The translations under genes were made by a program, and so were the position numbers. 15,747 nt of DNA from an uncultured Ruminococcus sp. (lineage in GTDB: Bacteria; Bacillota; Clostridia; Oscillospirales; Ruminococcaceae). Position 1 is the stretch's first letter. Each line of letters opens with the position of its first letter. Below, in pieces: positions 7,008 to 14,432 of this stretch. The notes beneath the pieces were generated by a model that saw nothing but the letters and a program-made list of their open reading frames with translations, made no database searches and had not been told where the DNA came from. Where the stretch lies: positions 1 through 15,747 of the forward strand of contig CAMNFW010000019.1 in the NCBI GenBank assembly GCA_946537565.1, read 5' to 3'.

Positions 7008-7214
7008 ATGTTCGGTAAAGATAAGAAGAAAAAAAGATTTATTATTAAGGAAGAGCAGCTTATTGGTATGGCTGCAATTCAGGTAATAGTGGATACTGAA
7101 ACAGGTGTTAATTATCTTAATACTGTCGGCAGCGGAACGTCAGGTCTTACTCCATTGCTTGATGCAGACGGCAATATCATTGTAACTCCTGCTTCGGAGC
7201 TTACAGAAGAATAA
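7008..7214 (+). CDS. Small DUF6440-like protein
   Basis: 68 residues starting at ATG 7008, with GAAGGGAG about nine bases upstream. The product has a very basic start (MFGKDKKKKRF) and then a short beta-rich core with VIVDTETGVNYL and GLTPLLDADGNI. The D-x-E-T-G-V-x-Y-L and G-L-T-x-L-x-D-x-D-G pattern is what I recall for the small DUF6440 family of Firmicutes, whose function is unknown. No signal peptide or membrane helix. It lies 18 bases after purE and 68 before purC, in the same direction, so it should be co-transcribed with them. The match to DUF6440 is from memory of the family pattern; the gene itself is well supported by start site, length and position. Confidence 0.72.
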   Translation: MFGKDKKKKRFIIKEEQLIGMAAIQVIVDTETGVNYLNTVGSGTSGLTPLLDADGNIIVTPASELTEE

Positions 7215-7282
7215 GTTTACAATTTCCGCATAGAAGCGGGATTGCATATACATTTACATAATTCTCAAGGAGGAGTATAAAA

Positions 7283-8002
7283 ATGGCAAACATTGAAAAG
7301 AAAGAACAGCTCTATGAGGGCAAGGCTAAGAAGGTATTCGCAACTAACGATCCTGATCTGGTCATCGTTGACTACAAGGACGATGCTACTGCTTTCAACG
7401 GCGAGAAAAAAGGAACTATCGCAGGCAAGGGTGTCATCAATAACCGTATGACAAACTATATGTTCAAGATGCTCGAAAAGGAAGGCGTTCCCACTCATCT
7501 TGTTGAGGAGATCAGCGACCGTGAAACTATCGTAAAGAAGGTTTCCATCGTTCCCCTTGAGGTAATAATCAGAAACGTAGCAGCCGGCAGCTTTTCAAAG
7601 AGAATGGGCGTTGAGGAAGGAAAAAAGCTTCTCTGCCCGATACTTGAATACAGCTACAAGAACGATGATCTGGGCGATCCTTTTATCAACGATTACTATG
7701 CGCTCGCTCTTGGTCTCGCTACAAAGGAAGAGCTGGATACTATTGCTAAGTATGCCTTTAAGGTAAACGAGTTCATGGTGAACTTCTTCAAGGGTCTTAA
7801 TATCGACCTTATCGACTTCAAGATCGAGTTCGGCAGAACCTCTGACGGACAGATCATTCTTGCTGACGAGATCTCACCTGATACCTGCCGCTTCTGGGAC
7901 AGCACAACTCATGAGAAGCTGGATAAAGATCGTTTCCGCAGAGATATGGGCGGTGTTGAAGAGGCTTATCAGGAAATTATGAAGAGACTTATGGGAGAAT
8001 GA
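7283..8002 (+). CDS. purC: SAICAR synthetase (phosphoribosylaminoimidazole-succinocarboxamide synthase)
   Basis: 239 residues, the usual bacterial length; the ATG follows AAGGAGGAG. PurC joins CAIR and aspartate with ATP to give SAICAR. Visible motifs are YEGKAKKVF (11-19) of the ATP site, [12 protein letters not shown] (29-40), [11 protein letters not shown] (93-103), DFKIEFG (178-184) and [12 protein letters not shown] (195-206), all standard for the family. The 68-base gap upstream shows no sigma-A promoter with proper spacing and no riboswitch that I recognise. The following PurF-like gene starts three bases after this stop, in the same frame, so the two are probably translationally coupled. 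Confidence 0.97.
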   Translation: MANIEKKEQLYEGKAKKVFATNDPDLVIVDYKDDATAFNGEKKGTIAGKGVINNRMTNYMFKMLEKEGVPTHLVEEISDRETIVKKVSIVPLEVIIRNVAAGSFSKRMGVEEGKKLLCPILEYSYKNDDLGDPFINDYYALALGLATKEELDTIAKYAFKVNEFMVNFFKGLNIDLIDFKIEFGRTSDGQIILADEISPDTCRFWDSTTHEKLDKDRFRRDMGGVEEAYQEIMKRLMGE

Positions 8003-8005
8003 TCT

Positions 8006-9430
8006 ATGGGTGGATTTTTCGGAGCAGCCTCGAAAAATGACTGCGTTACAGATGTTTTTTTCGGAACAGATTATCATTCGCACCTCGGTACAAGACGTGG
8101 AGGTCTGACATCATATTCAGAGGAAAACGGATTTCAGAGAAATATCCACAGCATTGAAAATTCTCCTTTCAGGACAAAATTTGAAACAGACGTTGTAAAT
8201 ATGAGGGGAAAACTCTGTATCGGCTGCATCAGCGATACAGACCCGCAGCCTATACTTGTTCGTTCAAAGCTTGGACTTTACGCTGTCTGCTCAGTCGGAA
8301 TAATCCGAAATGCAGAGGCACTGGTAAATGAACTGCTGGAGAGCGGCTGTGCAAACTTTGAAGCAATGAGCAGCGGAAATATCAATTCCGGCGATCTTAT
8401 CGGTGCGCTCATCGCTCAGCGCAGCAGCTTTGTTGAAGGCATACGCTATGCCCAGAGCAAGATAGAAGGAACTATGTCGCTGATAATCCTCACTAAGGAC
8501 AGCATTATCGCTGCCCGTGATGAGTACGGAAGACTTCCTATTATAATAGGAAAGAGAAGCGACGGCTATTGCCTTTCAACTGAATCCTTTGCATTCCAGA
8601 AGCTGGGCTACAGTACATACAAGGAGCTTCAGGCTGGCGAGATCGTAAAGCTGACAGCTGATGAATGTCAGGTGCTGGCTGAGGGCGATCCTTCAAAGAT
8701 GAAGATATGTACCTTCCTATGGACTTATTACGGCTATCCAAATGCTGTATATGAAGGCGTTAACGTTGAAGTCATGCGTGCAAGAAACGGCGAGATCATG
8801 GCTGAAAACGATATCGCAGCAGGCAAGCTGCCGGACGTTGACTATGTATGCGGAGTTCCTGATTCCGGTACACCTCACGCTATCGGCTATGCAAACCGCA
8901 GCGGGATCCCCTTCGCCCGTCCTTTTATAAAATATACCCCCACATGGCCGAGAAGCTTTATGCCAACTAACCAGAGCATGAGAAATCAGGTGGCTAAAAT
9001 GAAGCTGATACCTGTTCATGAGCTGATCGAGGGTAAAAAACTGCTCTTCGTGGATGACAGTATCGTCCGTGGAACACAGATGAGGGAGACAGTAGAATTT
9101 CTTTATGAAAACGGTGCTAAGGAAGTTCATATGCGTTCAGCCTGTCCGCCTATAATGTACGGCTGCAAGTACCTGAATTTCTCAAGAAGCCATTCAGAGC
9201 TGGAGCTTATCGCAAGACAGATAATAGATGAATTTGAGGGAGCAGAGGGTGTAAAGTATCTGGCTGAATACAGCGATACAAACACCGAAAGAGGCAAGCG
9301 CCTGCGTGATGAGATATGCCGCAGACTTAAGCTGACTTCACTGGAATTCCAGTCTCTTCCCGGAAAAGTAAAAGCAGTGGGACTGCCGGAGTGTCAGCTC
9401 TGCACTTACTGCTGGAGCGGAAAAGAGTAA
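8006..9430 (+). CDS. purF: PurF-like amidophosphoribosyltransferase lacking the glutaminase nucleophile
   Basis: 474 residues, ATG 8006 with GGGAG about eight bases upstream. Canonical PurF makes 5-phosphoribosylamine from PRPP and glutamine through an N-terminal Cys nucleophile. Here the start is MGGFFG, with no Cys at residue 1 or 2; the stop codon of purC two codons upstream rules out an earlier start. The Gln-binding RYST segment is replaced (GCISDTDPQP, 73-82), and the usual HNG oxyanion motif reads CSVGIIRN (95-102). The phosphoribosyltransferase half is intact: GVPDSGTPHAIGYA (283-296) and the PRPP loop LLFVDDSIVRGTQ (346-358). Cys235, Cys387, Cys466 and Cys469 align by context with the four Fe-S ligands of Bacillus-type PurF. 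It probably transfers ammonia, free or from a partner, unless it has another role. Close homologues are common in clostridia as I recall. Confidence 0.88.
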   Translation: MGGFFGAASKNDCVTDVFFGTDYHSHLGTRRGGLTSYSEENGFQRNIHSIENSPFRTKFETDVVNMRGKLCIGCISDTDPQPILVRSKLGLYAVCSVGIIRNAEALVNELLESGCANFEAMSSGNINSGDLIGALIAQRSSFVEGIRYAQSKIEGTMSLIILTKDSIIAARDEYGRLPIIIGKRSDGYCLSTESFAFQKLGYSTYKELQAGEIVKLTADECQVLAEGDPSKMKICTFLWTYYGYPNAVYEGVNVEVMRARNGEIMAENDIAAGKLPDVDYVCGVPDSGTPHAIGYANRSGIPFARPFIKYTPTWPRSFMPTNQSMRNQVAKMKLIPVHELIEGKKLLFVDDSIVRGTQMRETVEFLYENGAKEVHMRSACPPIMYGCKYLNFSRSHSELELIARQIIDEFEGAEGVKYLAEYSDTNTERGKRLRDEICRRLKLTSLEFQSLPGKVKAVGLPECQLCTYCWSGKE

Positions 9431-9574
9431 TACATGATCAGTAATTCTTATGCAGAATTCTGACAGCGGATCTTTGCAGCGCAGAGACAGTTTTAAAACA
9501 GCTGTCTGCTGTTCTGCCGGTCGGCTGATACACCGATCCCCTTTTTACAAAATCAATTATGGAGGAGATTAATA
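9431..9574 (+). other. Intergenic gap with two weak hairpins, purF-purM
   Basis: This 144-base stretch is longer than most gaps in the cluster. It holds an imperfect hairpin at 9439-9462 (CAG-T-AATTC against GAATTCTG, one bulged T) and a six-pair hairpin at 9485-9507 (AGACAG against CTGTCT). Neither is followed by a T run. No promoter with acceptable -35/-10 spacing and no coding frame were found. It could be an mRNA processing or stability region. Confidence 0.3.
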
Positions 9575-10612
9575 ATGAACAACAGTTATTCGGAAAGCTA
9601 TAAAAAAGCCGGTGTTGATGTTACAGCCGGATACAAAGCTGTTGAGCTTATGAAGCAGCACATCGCCCGTACACAGATACCGGGTGTATTGTCAGGCATA
9701 GGCGGCTTCGGCGGTCTTTTTGAGCTTGACCTTACTGGTATAAGCAAGCCTGTTCTTGTTTCAGGAACAGACGGAGTAGGCACAAAGATAAAGATCGCAT
9801 TTATCATGGATAAGCATGATACAGTTGGAATCGACTGTGTTGCAATGTGCGTTAATGATATCATCTGCTGCGGAGCAAAGCCTCAGTTCTTCCTGGATTA
9901 TATTGCCTGCGGAAAGAATGTTCCGGAGAAAATAGCAGAGATCGTGTCCGGAGTTGCAGAGGGCTGTGTTCAGGCTGAATGTGCGCTCATCGGCGGTGAA
10001 ACAGCGGAGCATCCCGGTCTTATGCCGGAGGACGAGTATGACCTTGCCGGCTTTTCAGTTGGAGTTGTTGACAAGGACAAGATCCTGCGCCCCGATACTC
10101 AGAAGGCAGGAGATGCTGTTATTGCAATAAAGTCCAGCGGTGTGCATTCCAACGGATTCTCACTGGTAAGAAGCGTATTTGATGTAAATGAGCAGAATCT
10201 TTCAATGCACTTTGATGATCTTGGAACAACACTGGGTGAGTGTCTGCTTACACCTACAAGAATATATGTCAAGGCTGTTATGAGTCTGCTGAGCAAGGTG
10301 AATGTAAAGTCCATTTCTCATATCACCGGCGGCGGATTCTATGAGAATATCCCCCGTTCACTGCCAAAGGGAATCTCTGCAAAGATCGAGAGAAATGCAG
10401 TTCAGGTGCTGCCGATATTTGATCTTATCAAGAGAAGTGGAAATATCCCTGAGCGTGATATGTTCAATACCTTTAACATGGGTGTTGGCATGATAGTATG
10501 CGTTGACAAGAACGATGCAGACAATGCAGTTGCTGCAATAAAGGCAGCCGGCGAGGACGCATATATCCTGGGCGAGCTTGTTGAATCAGAGGAAGGCGTT
10601 ATCATCTGCTGA
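9575..10612 (+). CDS. purM: Phosphoribosylformylglycinamidine cyclo-ligase (AIR synthetase)
   Basis: 345 residues, normal length; the ATG follows GGAGGAG seven bases upstream. PurM closes the imidazole ring of FGAM with ATP to give AIR. Visible signatures are [11 protein letters not shown] (41-51), SGTDGVGTK (63-71), the [13 protein letters not shown] segment (91-103), the [10 protein letters not shown] loop (140-149), [11 protein letters not shown] (189-199) and [16 protein letters not shown] (about 251-266). All are standard, and no key residue is missing. The gene that makes its substrate (purL/Q/S) is not in the window. It follows the PurF-like gene after 144 bases and is followed after 29 bases by a small membrane-protein gene. 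Confidence 0.97.
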   Translation: MNNSYSESYKKAGVDVTAGYKAVELMKQHIARTQIPGVLSGIGGFGGLFELDLTGISKPVLVSGTDGVGTKIKIAFIMDKHDTVGIDCVAMCVNDIICCGAKPQFFLDYIACGKNVPEKIAEIVSGVAEGCVQAECALIGGETAEHPGLMPEDEYDLAGFSVGVVDKDKILRPDTQKAGDAVIAIKSSGVHSNGFSLVRSVFDVNEQNLSMHFDDLGTTLGECLLTPTRIYVKAVMSLLSKVNVKSISHITGGGFYENIPRSLPKGISAKIERNAVQVLPIFDLIKRSGNIPERDMFNTFNMGVGMIVCVDKNDADNAVAAIKAAGEDAYILGELVESEEGVIIC

Positions 10613-10641
10613 CAGGAGATCATTAACAGAACGGTGAATTT

Positions 10642-11097
10642 ATGACATATATTATACTTGTTCCGTTAATGCTTTTTCCGTCGATCGTTGCAGGACTGCT
10701 TCTGTATTTCTTTGGGAAGTTTTATCTTGAAAGGTACAGGATAATCAAGAGCGGAGAAGCTGTAGATGGACGGATAACCGGATTTTCTTCCAGCTATTCA
10801 GCTCCTGACCCTGAAACCCAGACCAGCACCTATGAGGGACAGATCTATAAGGCTGTCTACTGGAACACCGAGCTGGGCAGAGAGGTGGAGGCGGAGTGTT
10901 CCTACTCAGTGAAAAAACACTTCCACCGCATCGGTGATAAAGTGACCATAGTTCCCCACCCCGATAAACCGGATAATTTTGTGTTTACCGAGGACGAGGA
11001 AGCTTTCCGCAGAAAGCCGAAGATATTTTTTTCACTGGCAGCGGCAGCAGTCCTGGTGAATATAGCTATAATAATATTCGAGCTGGGAGTTGTATAA
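10642..11097 (+). CDS. DUF3592-like membrane protein (first of two)
   Basis: 151 residues from ATG 10642. The ribosome site is weak: CAGGAGAT at 10612-10619 is too far upstream and only GGTG is close, so translation may depend on coupling with purM. There is one membrane helix at the N-terminus (about 4-26) and one near the C-terminus (about 129-148). Between them is a beta-rich domain with GEAVDGRITGF, YKAVYWNTELGREVEAE and GDKVTIVPHPDKPDNFVF. The pattern of a strand-rich core ending in G-x-x-V-x-I-x-x-x-P-x-x-P between two helices fits DUF3592. Function is unknown. The next gene encodes a divergent protein of the same layout. Confidence 0.68.
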   Translation: MTYIILVPLMLFPSIVAGLLLYFFGKFYLERYRIIKSGEAVDGRITGFSSSYSAPDPETQTSTYEGQIYKAVYWNTELGREVEAECSYSVKKHFHRIGDKVTIVPHPDKPDNFVFTEDEEAFRRKPKIFFSLAAAAVLVNIAIIIFELGVV

Positions 11098-11308
11098 AGC
11101 TGAAACATAAGTATTCCAGCGGTGAGTCTGAGGAGATACAGAGCCGTCAGTATGATCATTCCGGCTCAGACAAAGCGGTCAGTTTACCTTCCGTGTAACA
11201 GATATCTGCGGCAGGTCATAATTTATGAGGAATATCTCTTTCAACTGGCGGCACAGGGATAATACAGGGACACGTTCAGTTCCCGGAGTGATAATGAGGT
11301 GAAGCAAA

Positions 11309-11776
11309 ATGAAGATCGAATTTGCTGATTATGTCTGGGCAGTGTTATCAGTCATAATCGTTGGCGCATCATACATGAACGGGCGGCTTATACTGGGAGT
11401 GATAACAGTATACGTTCTCATGGCAGTGCTGTTCTTTGTTCACATCATGAGACTTAGAAAGAAAATGGACGGCAGCGTTACAGTTTACGGCACAATAACT
11501 GACTATCATGAGGAACATGAAAGATACAAGCTGTATTATCCTGTTGTGAATTATGTGACCGAGGAAGGCAGAGAGATCAGTACAGTCTATATGCTTGGCA
11601 GCAGAAAGATGAACTACTCTATCGGCAGCGAGGAGAGAATATGTTATTCCCCTGACGACCCGATGTTTTTCTATTTTGCTGAAAAGGAAGATGAGCTTGC
11701 AAATAAGTATTACAAATATATACTTATAACCGGTATCATTACGGCTGTAATTTGCTTATGCCTATACTATTTATAA
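11309..11776 (+). CDS. DUF3592-like membrane protein (second of two)
   Basis: 155 residues; the ATG is preceded by ATGAGGTGAAG, a usable ribosome site. Two or three N-terminal hydrophobic segments (about 8-22 and 25-46) are followed by a basic turn (RLRKKMDG). A beta-rich domain comes next, with GTITDYHEEHERYKLYYP, VVNYVTEEGREIS and IGSEERICYSPDDPMFFYF, then a C-terminal helix (about 134-153). The core pattern is the same as in the previous gene, so both look like DUF3592 members, although identity between them is low and there is no sign of recent duplication. The 211-base gap before it (11098-11308) contains no supported gene, promoter or strong hairpin. Confidence 0.65.
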   Translation: MKIEFADYVWAVLSVIIVGASYMNGRLILGVITVYVLMAVLFFVHIMRLRKKMDGSVTVYGTITDYHEEHERYKLYYPVVNYVTEEGREISTVYMLGSRKMNYSIGSEERICYSPDDPMFFYFAEKEDELANKYYKYILITGIITAVICLCLYYL

Positions 11777-11840
11777 TGGTATATATAAATACAGTTTTTC
11801 AGCTTCGATTTTTGCGGAGTTTACGGAAGGGGGAACTGCA

Positions 11841-12290
11841 ATGAAATGTCCATATTGCGGAGCAGATGCAACAAAGCCATTGTGTGATTACTGCGGCTCA
11901 GACCTGAATTTCCTGTTTCAGCATGAACGTCAGCAGTCAGCGTCATATCAGACAAAGGGCGGTTTTTCCAACGTCCAGGGCAGCGACAACAATATCACCC
12001 AGAATGTCATAAACAATTATTATTACGGCAGCGGTCCTGTCAGAAATAATTTTGGTCAGCCTTATGGTTATCCAATGTCATCGCCTAAGAGCAAAATAGC
12101 GGCTATAATACTTTGCTGCATAGGATTTTTCGGATTAGGCGGTCTGCACCGCTTGTATGCCGGGCATTTTCTTTCCGGACTACTGTGGTTTTTTACCTAT
12201 GGATTGTTTGGCATAGGAACATTGGTTGACCTTGTCAGACTCGCATCAAATTCATTCAAAGACGGTCAGGGAATGATAATAAATAATTGA
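11841..12290 (+). CDS. Zinc-ribbon plus TM2 domain membrane protein
   Basis: 149 residues; the ATG follows GGAAGGGGGAA. The N-terminus is a small zinc ribbon, with Cys3, Cys6, Cys15 and Cys18 in two CxxC pairs (CPYCGAD, CDYCGSD). A polar, Asn/Gln/Tyr-rich linker (about 40-80) carries NVQGSDNNITQNVINNYYYG. A TM2 domain follows at about 84-135: a first helix (KIAAIILCCIGFFGLGG), the family turn GLHRLYAGHFLSG, and a second helix ending GTLVDLVRL. TM2 proteins are two-helix hairpin membrane proteins of unknown role. Nothing in the sequence ties it to purine metabolism, yet it sits 30 bases before purN in the same direction. Confidence 0.85.
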   Translation: MKCPYCGADATKPLCDYCGSDLNFLFQHERQQSASYQTKGGFSNVQGSDNNITQNVINNYYYGSGPVRNNFGQPYGYPMSSPKSKIAAIILCCIGFFGLGGLHRLYAGHFLSGLLWFFTYGLFGIGTLVDLVRLASNSFKDGQGMIINN

Positions 12291-12320
12291 TCTAAGACAG
12301 GACGAAAGGAGCTGTTTCCA

Positions 12321-12947
12321 ATGAAAAAAATAGTCGTGCTGGTCTCAGGCGGAGGCACAAATCTACAGGCGCTTATAGATGCTGAAAAAAGCGGCATCAT
12401 CAAGGGCGGAAGCATTACCTGTGTAATATCCTCAAAGCCGGGAGCTTATGCACTGGAAAGAGCAGAAAACAACGGCATTCCCACAAGAGTTATCCCAAGA
12501 AAAGAATATCCCGACAGCGTAAGCTACAGCCGTGCTGTTCTTGAAGCTCTTGACGAGGAGCAGGCTGACCTGGTGGTGCTTGCCGGATTCATGACCATAC
12601 TCGATGAGTGTGTTACAAAAAAATATGCCTATAAGATAATCAACGTCCATCCTGCCCTGATACCTTCATTCTGCGGCGAGGGATTTTACGGTCTGAAAGT
12701 CCATGAAGCCGCCCTTGAATACGGTGTAAAGGTAAGCGGCGCAACCATTCATTTTGTAAACGAAAAGGCTGATGCCGGCGCTATAATCCTACAGGGAACT
12801 GTTAACGTTGAACGGGATGATACTCCGGAGGTACTTCAGCGCCGCATTATGGAAAATGTGGAATGGAAGCTGCTTCCAAAAGCTGTGTCACTGTTCTGCC
12901 AGGATAAGATCGAGATTATCGGCGGCAAAGCATATGTGAGGGAATGA
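12321..12947 (+). CDS. purN: Phosphoribosylglycinamide formyltransferase (GAR transformylase)
   Basis: 208 residues, a standard PurN length; the ATG follows GAAAGGAGC. PurN transfers a formyl group from 10-formyltetrahydrofolate to GAR. Visible motifs are the phosphate-binding GGGTNLQA (10-17), the folate and catalytic segment INVHPALIPSF (107-117) with Asn108 and His110, the GLKVHEAAL turn (124-132), and HFVNEKADAGAIILQ (144-158) with the catalytic Asp151. All key residues are present. This folate-dependent enzyme makes formate-dependent PurT unnecessary. The last codons overlap the ATG at 12944 of the next reading frame, although the better start of that lipoprotein gene is 12950. Confidence 0.96.
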   Translation: MKKIVVLVSGGGTNLQALIDAEKSGIIKGGSITCVISSKPGAYALERAENNGIPTRVIPRKEYPDSVSYSRAVLEALDEEQADLVVLAGFMTILDECVTKKYAYKIINVHPALIPSFCGEGFYGLKVHEAALEYGVKVSGATIHFVNEKADAGAIILQGTVNVERDDTPEVLQRRIMENVEWKLLPKAVSLFCQDKIEIIGGKAYVRE

Positions 12948-12949
12948 GC

Positions 12950-13522
12950 ATGGATATCAGAAGAATAGCATCAGTCCTTGCGGTCACAGTCCTGCTCAGC
13001 GGCTGTTCCGGTGAAAATACCGGCAGCATAAACAAGCTCACACCGCCTGTGACCTCAGATTTTATTGCAGAGCCTGAAACTACAGAAGCTGAAACTACAG
13101 AGACCCGGACTGCTGCTGTCACTGAAACTACTGCCGCAGCCACTGTCACTGTAATAACGACAACAGCTTCTGTCAGTGAAACAACAATTGTAACTACTGC
13201 TGCTGCCATAACCACTGCCGCTCCAGAAACTGAACCGCCAGTCATTGAGATAATTACTGAACCGGAAACACAGGCTGTCTTTGAGCGCAGTATCGCTCCA
13301 GCCAATGAGGGCATGGTGCATTTCATTCTCAACACCGATACCCTTTGCGTTCATCTCGACGAAAACTGCACCGCAGCAAAAAAGATACTGCCAGAAAATT
13401 ACGCTGAGATCGACCTGCCGGAAGATGAACTTGGAACTTATGAAGGTGTGTATTGGGCGTGCGGCAAATGCTCAGGCAGCTATAAGAATATACTTCCGAA
13501 ATTCTCAGAGGAGAAAGAGTGA
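12950..13522 (+). CDS. Thr-rich lipoprotein with a C-terminal four-Cys domain
   Basis: 190 residues from ATG 12950, which has GAGGGA eight bases upstream. An ATG at 12944 overlaps the purN stop (ATGA) but is only two bases from that site. The N-terminus is a lipoprotein signal (hydrophobic core, LLSGC, Cys19). Residues about 40-110 form a low-complexity Thr/Ala/Glu linker typical of a spacer through the cell wall. The C-terminal domain (about 120-182) contains Cys133, Cys140, Cys171 and Cys174 with His135, in the form C-V-H-L-x3-C ... W-A-C-G-K-C. This pattern looks like a small metal-binding or disulphide-bonded module, somewhat like Ada-type N-terminal zinc motifs. I do not recognise the family. 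Its position right after purN suggests co-translation, not shared function. Confidence 0.75.
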   Translation: MDIRRIASVLAVTVLLSGCSGENTGSINKLTPPVTSDFIAEPETTEAETTETRTAAVTETTAAATVTVITTTASVSETTIVTTAAAITTAAPETEPPVIEIITEPETQAVFERSIAPANEGMVHFILNTDTLCVHLDENCTAAKKILPENYAEIDLPEDELGTYEGVYWACGKCSGSYKNILPKFSEEKE

Positions 13523-13607
13523 GAGCCTGACTTTATGAGAGCAGCAAGCATTATGCTCTGAGAGTACAGGTTCTGACAGATCATAAAAATTACCAGGAGG
13601 AAAAACT

Positions 13608-14321
13608 ATGAAAAAGCTTGATCTTTTCCAGGAGCTAAGCTCCAACGCATACCCCGGAAGAGGTATTATCATCGGCAGATGCAGCTGCGGAAAAAAAGCA
13701 GTTGCAGCCTATTTCATCATGGGCAGAAGTGAAAACAGCCGCAATCGTGTATTCATTGAGGAGGGAAAAGGGATCCGTACAGAGGCTTTCGACCCCAGCA
13801 AACTCACTGATCCCCACCTTATCATCTATGCGCCGGTTCGTCAGCTGGGAAACAAGCTCATCGTTACCAACGGCGACCAGACAGATACTATCTATGAGAT
13901 GATGGACAAGCAGTTCACCTTTGAGCAGGCTCTCCGCACCCGTGAGTTTGAGGACGATGCCCCAAACTATACACCTCGAATTTCCGGTATTCTCCGTTTC
14001 GAGAAGGACAGCTTCAACTATGCAATGTCCATTCTGAAAAGCGCAAACGGCGATCCTTCTTCCTGCCAGCGTTATACATTCAGCTATAACAATCCTATTG
14101 CCGGCGAGGGACATTTCATTCATACATATATGGGTGACGGTTCACCTCTTCCCAGCTTTGAAGGCGAGCCTAAGCTGGTGGAGATAAGCGGTCCTATCGA
14201 CGAGTTCACCGAAAAGCTCTGGAACAGCCTCAACGAGGACAACAAGGTTTCACTCTTTGTACGCTTTGTAGATCTTGAAGACGGAAGTGAGGAAACTCGT
14301 ATAGTCAACAAGAACAAGTAA
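13608..14321 (+). CDS. purO: PurO-type IMP cyclohydrolase
   Basis: 237 residues; the ATG follows CCAGGAGGAAA. The protein matches the archaeal PurO family (IMP cyclohydrolase-like, Ntn-hydrolase-type fold), which closes the ring of FAICAR to give IMP. Visible motifs are AYPGRGIIIG (14-23), YFIMGRSENSRNRVF (35-49) and VTNGDQTD (86-93). The second half includes YTPRISG, FSYNNP and EGHFIHTYMGDG. It is not related to the N-terminal MGS-like domain of bifunctional PurH. The next gene encodes a PurH transformylase domain alone, so this protein supplies the missing final step. Some clostridia carry this pair as I recall. It lies 85 bases after the lipoprotein gene. Confidence 0.87.
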   Translation: MKKLDLFQELSSNAYPGRGIIIGRCSCGKKAVAAYFIMGRSENSRNRVFIEEGKGIRTEAFDPSKLTDPHLIIYAPVRQLGNKLIVTNGDQTDTIYEMMDKQFTFEQALRTREFEDDAPNYTPRISGILRFEKDSFNYAMSILKSANGDPSSCQRYTFSYNNPIAGEGHFIHTYMGDGSPLPSFEGEPKLVEISGPIDEFTEKLWNSLNEDNKVSLFVRFVDLEDGSEETRIVNKNK

Positions 14322-14354
14322 TGACAGAATCCAGCAAGTTTCCGGGTAAATATA

Positions 14355-14375
14355 TCCAAAAACAGATATTTTGGA
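14355..14375 (+). other. Seven-pair hairpin between the cyclohydrolase and transformylase genes
   Basis: TCCAAAA (14355-14361) pairs with TTTTGGA (14369-14375) around a seven-base loop. It is AT-rich and not followed by a T run, so it is not a convincing terminator. It may affect mRNA processing between the two genes, or be chance. Confidence 0.3.
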
Positions 14376-14432
14376 CAGAAAGTATTTGCAGGAAAAAATT
14401 TGATTATACATAAATACAAGGAGGACATTATC

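Noticed and set aside
7215..7282. Possible promoter in front of purC (TTGCAT with CATAAT)
   Set aside because: The spacer is only nine bases, far from the usual 17, and no other -35/-10 pair fits.
8006..8050. Missing PurF nucleophile explained as a wrong start or a sequencing error
   Set aside because: A stop codon lies two codons upstream in the same frame, and the other glutaminase motifs are also lost, so the change is old and consistent.
6472..9574. Search for a purine riboswitch or PurR-type site in gaps upstream of purE, purC and purM
   Set aside because: No guanine/adenine aptamer core and no pair of PurR-box-like sites were recognised. The gaps before purE and the DUF6440-like gene are too short.
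11098..11308. Short plus-strand frame of about 48 codons (GTG near 11122) between the two DUF3592-like genes
   Set aside because: No Shine-Dalgarno site, no recognisable pattern and a random-looking composition. The gap may be decayed sequence but I cannot show it.
12913..13354. Long minus-strand frames opposite the Thr-rich lipoprotein
   Set aside because: They are produced by the repetitive Thr/Ala codons of the plus-strand gene; the plus strand has a signal peptide, lipobox and ribosome site.
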